A stretch of DNA of 6,689 nucleotides from an uncultured Opitutia bacterium (GTDB lineage: Bacteria; Verrucomicrobiota; Verrucomicrobiae; Opitutales; MB11C04): the NCBI GenBank assembly GCA_913048545.1, contig CAJWWH010000093.1, forward strand, positions 1 through 6,689, written 5' to 3'. Below, piece after piece: positions 6,333 to 6,689 of the stretch. Numbering within the stretch: position 1 is the stretch's first letter; each line of letters starts with the position of its first letter. The notes beneath the pieces are model-generated. The model was given only the letters and a program-made list of their open reading frames with translations. It was not told where the DNA came from and did not search any database. Made by a program: the position numbers and the translations under genes.

Positions 6333-6689
6333 TGCTGCAAATGGTTTTATAAAACAGGGATACGGAGTAGCTTCTGGAAAAAGTAATGATGTACGTTTTC
6401 CGAAGGGTACTGTTTCAATGCAAATACCATTTTTTACTCAAAGGGGTTTAGATTTATCAGCTTTTTTTCCAGGTACTCTTAATGTTTCTTTCCCTGAACA
6501 TTCTTACCAACTGGGAGAAGCTCAGTATTTTTTTCCTCTTGTCAAGTGGTCTAACGACTTACCTCCAGAAAACTTTTCTTTTTTTTCATGTATTCTTCAA
6601 GTCCCTCCATTAAATAAGAGCTATGATGCACTCATTTATTGGCCTCACCCTTCCACCAAGCCAGGCTTTCACCAAGATCCGAATGTTTT
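6325..6689 (+). CDS. Partial protein with CTP-dependent riboflavin kinase-like (RibK) motifs
   Basis: An open frame starting at GTG 6325 continues to the window edge (121 codons plus two bases, 3' truncated). It includes GYGVASGKSNDVRFPKGT (12-29), PFFTQRGLDLSAFFPGTLNV (35-54), VKWSNDLPPENFSFFSC (73-89) and ALIYWPHPSTKPGFH (102-116). A glycine-rich G.G start, PGTLNV, and a later I..P....H pattern occur in the same order in archaeal CTP-dependent riboflavin kinases (former DUF120). The central SND.RFPKGT and FSF segments differ, so I take it as a related but separate, probably uncharacterised bacterial family. Start options GTG 6301, TTG 6307 and GTG 6325 all lack a Shine-Dalgarno; GTG 6325 places the GYG motif near the N-terminus, as in RibK. 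G+C is about 37%, below the rest of the window. Confidence 0.7.
   Translation, partial: MINAANGFIKQGYGVASGKSNDVRFPKGTVSMQIPFFTQRGLDLSAFFPGTLNVSFPEHSYQLGEAQYFFPLVKWSNDLPPENFSFFSCILQVPPLNKSYDALIYWPHPSTKPGFHQDPNV

Overview
The window is chromosomal DNA from a bacterium of moderate G+C (high forties percent by eye). It holds tightly packed housekeeping genes plus two small or unrecognised proteins and a partial gene at the right edge. No rRNA, tRNA, CRISPR array or insertion sequence was seen. The small zinc-ribbon-like protein ending in an IGPGGT..RFF motif and the style of the GH13 enzyme recall Verrucomicrobiota or related PVC bacteria. That placement is an impression from recalled family resemblance and is not proven here.

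Layout. Positions 1-90 hold the last 29 codons of an unidentified plus-strand gene. It is followed at once by rsmI (108-809), which encodes the 16S rRNA C1402 2'-O-methyltransferase, and by a Ppx/GppA-family phosphatase gene (824-1765). These three are closely spaced and look like one transcription unit. A long minus-strand gene (1800-4130) converges on them. It encodes a cytoplasmic pullulanase/isoamylase-type GH13 debranching enzyme with two N-terminal beta-sandwich domains. An 81-bp divergent region (4131-4211) separates it from mnmA (4212-5351), the tRNA U34 2-thiouridylase. The mnmA start lacks a Shine-Dalgarno sequence and sits where transcription from a good -35/-10 pair would begin, so its mRNA may be leaderless.

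Downstream of mnmA, a 233-residue helical protein (5400-6101) looks like a cryptic, trimmed member of the flagellin superfamily. It overlaps by ATGA with a 72-residue Cys-rich protein (6098-6316). After 6316 the base composition drops to about 37% G+C. A near-perfect 20-bp palindrome lies at this junction, and an open partial gene (6325-6689) runs off the edge. Its product carries a PGTLNV motif and a later proline/histidine pattern resembling CTP-dependent riboflavin kinases, although the family is probably distinct and uncharacterised.

Most interesting are the flagellin-like protein coupled to the Cys-rich protein, and the RibK-like partial gene at the compositional boundary. Nothing in the window amounts to a demonstrated new system.
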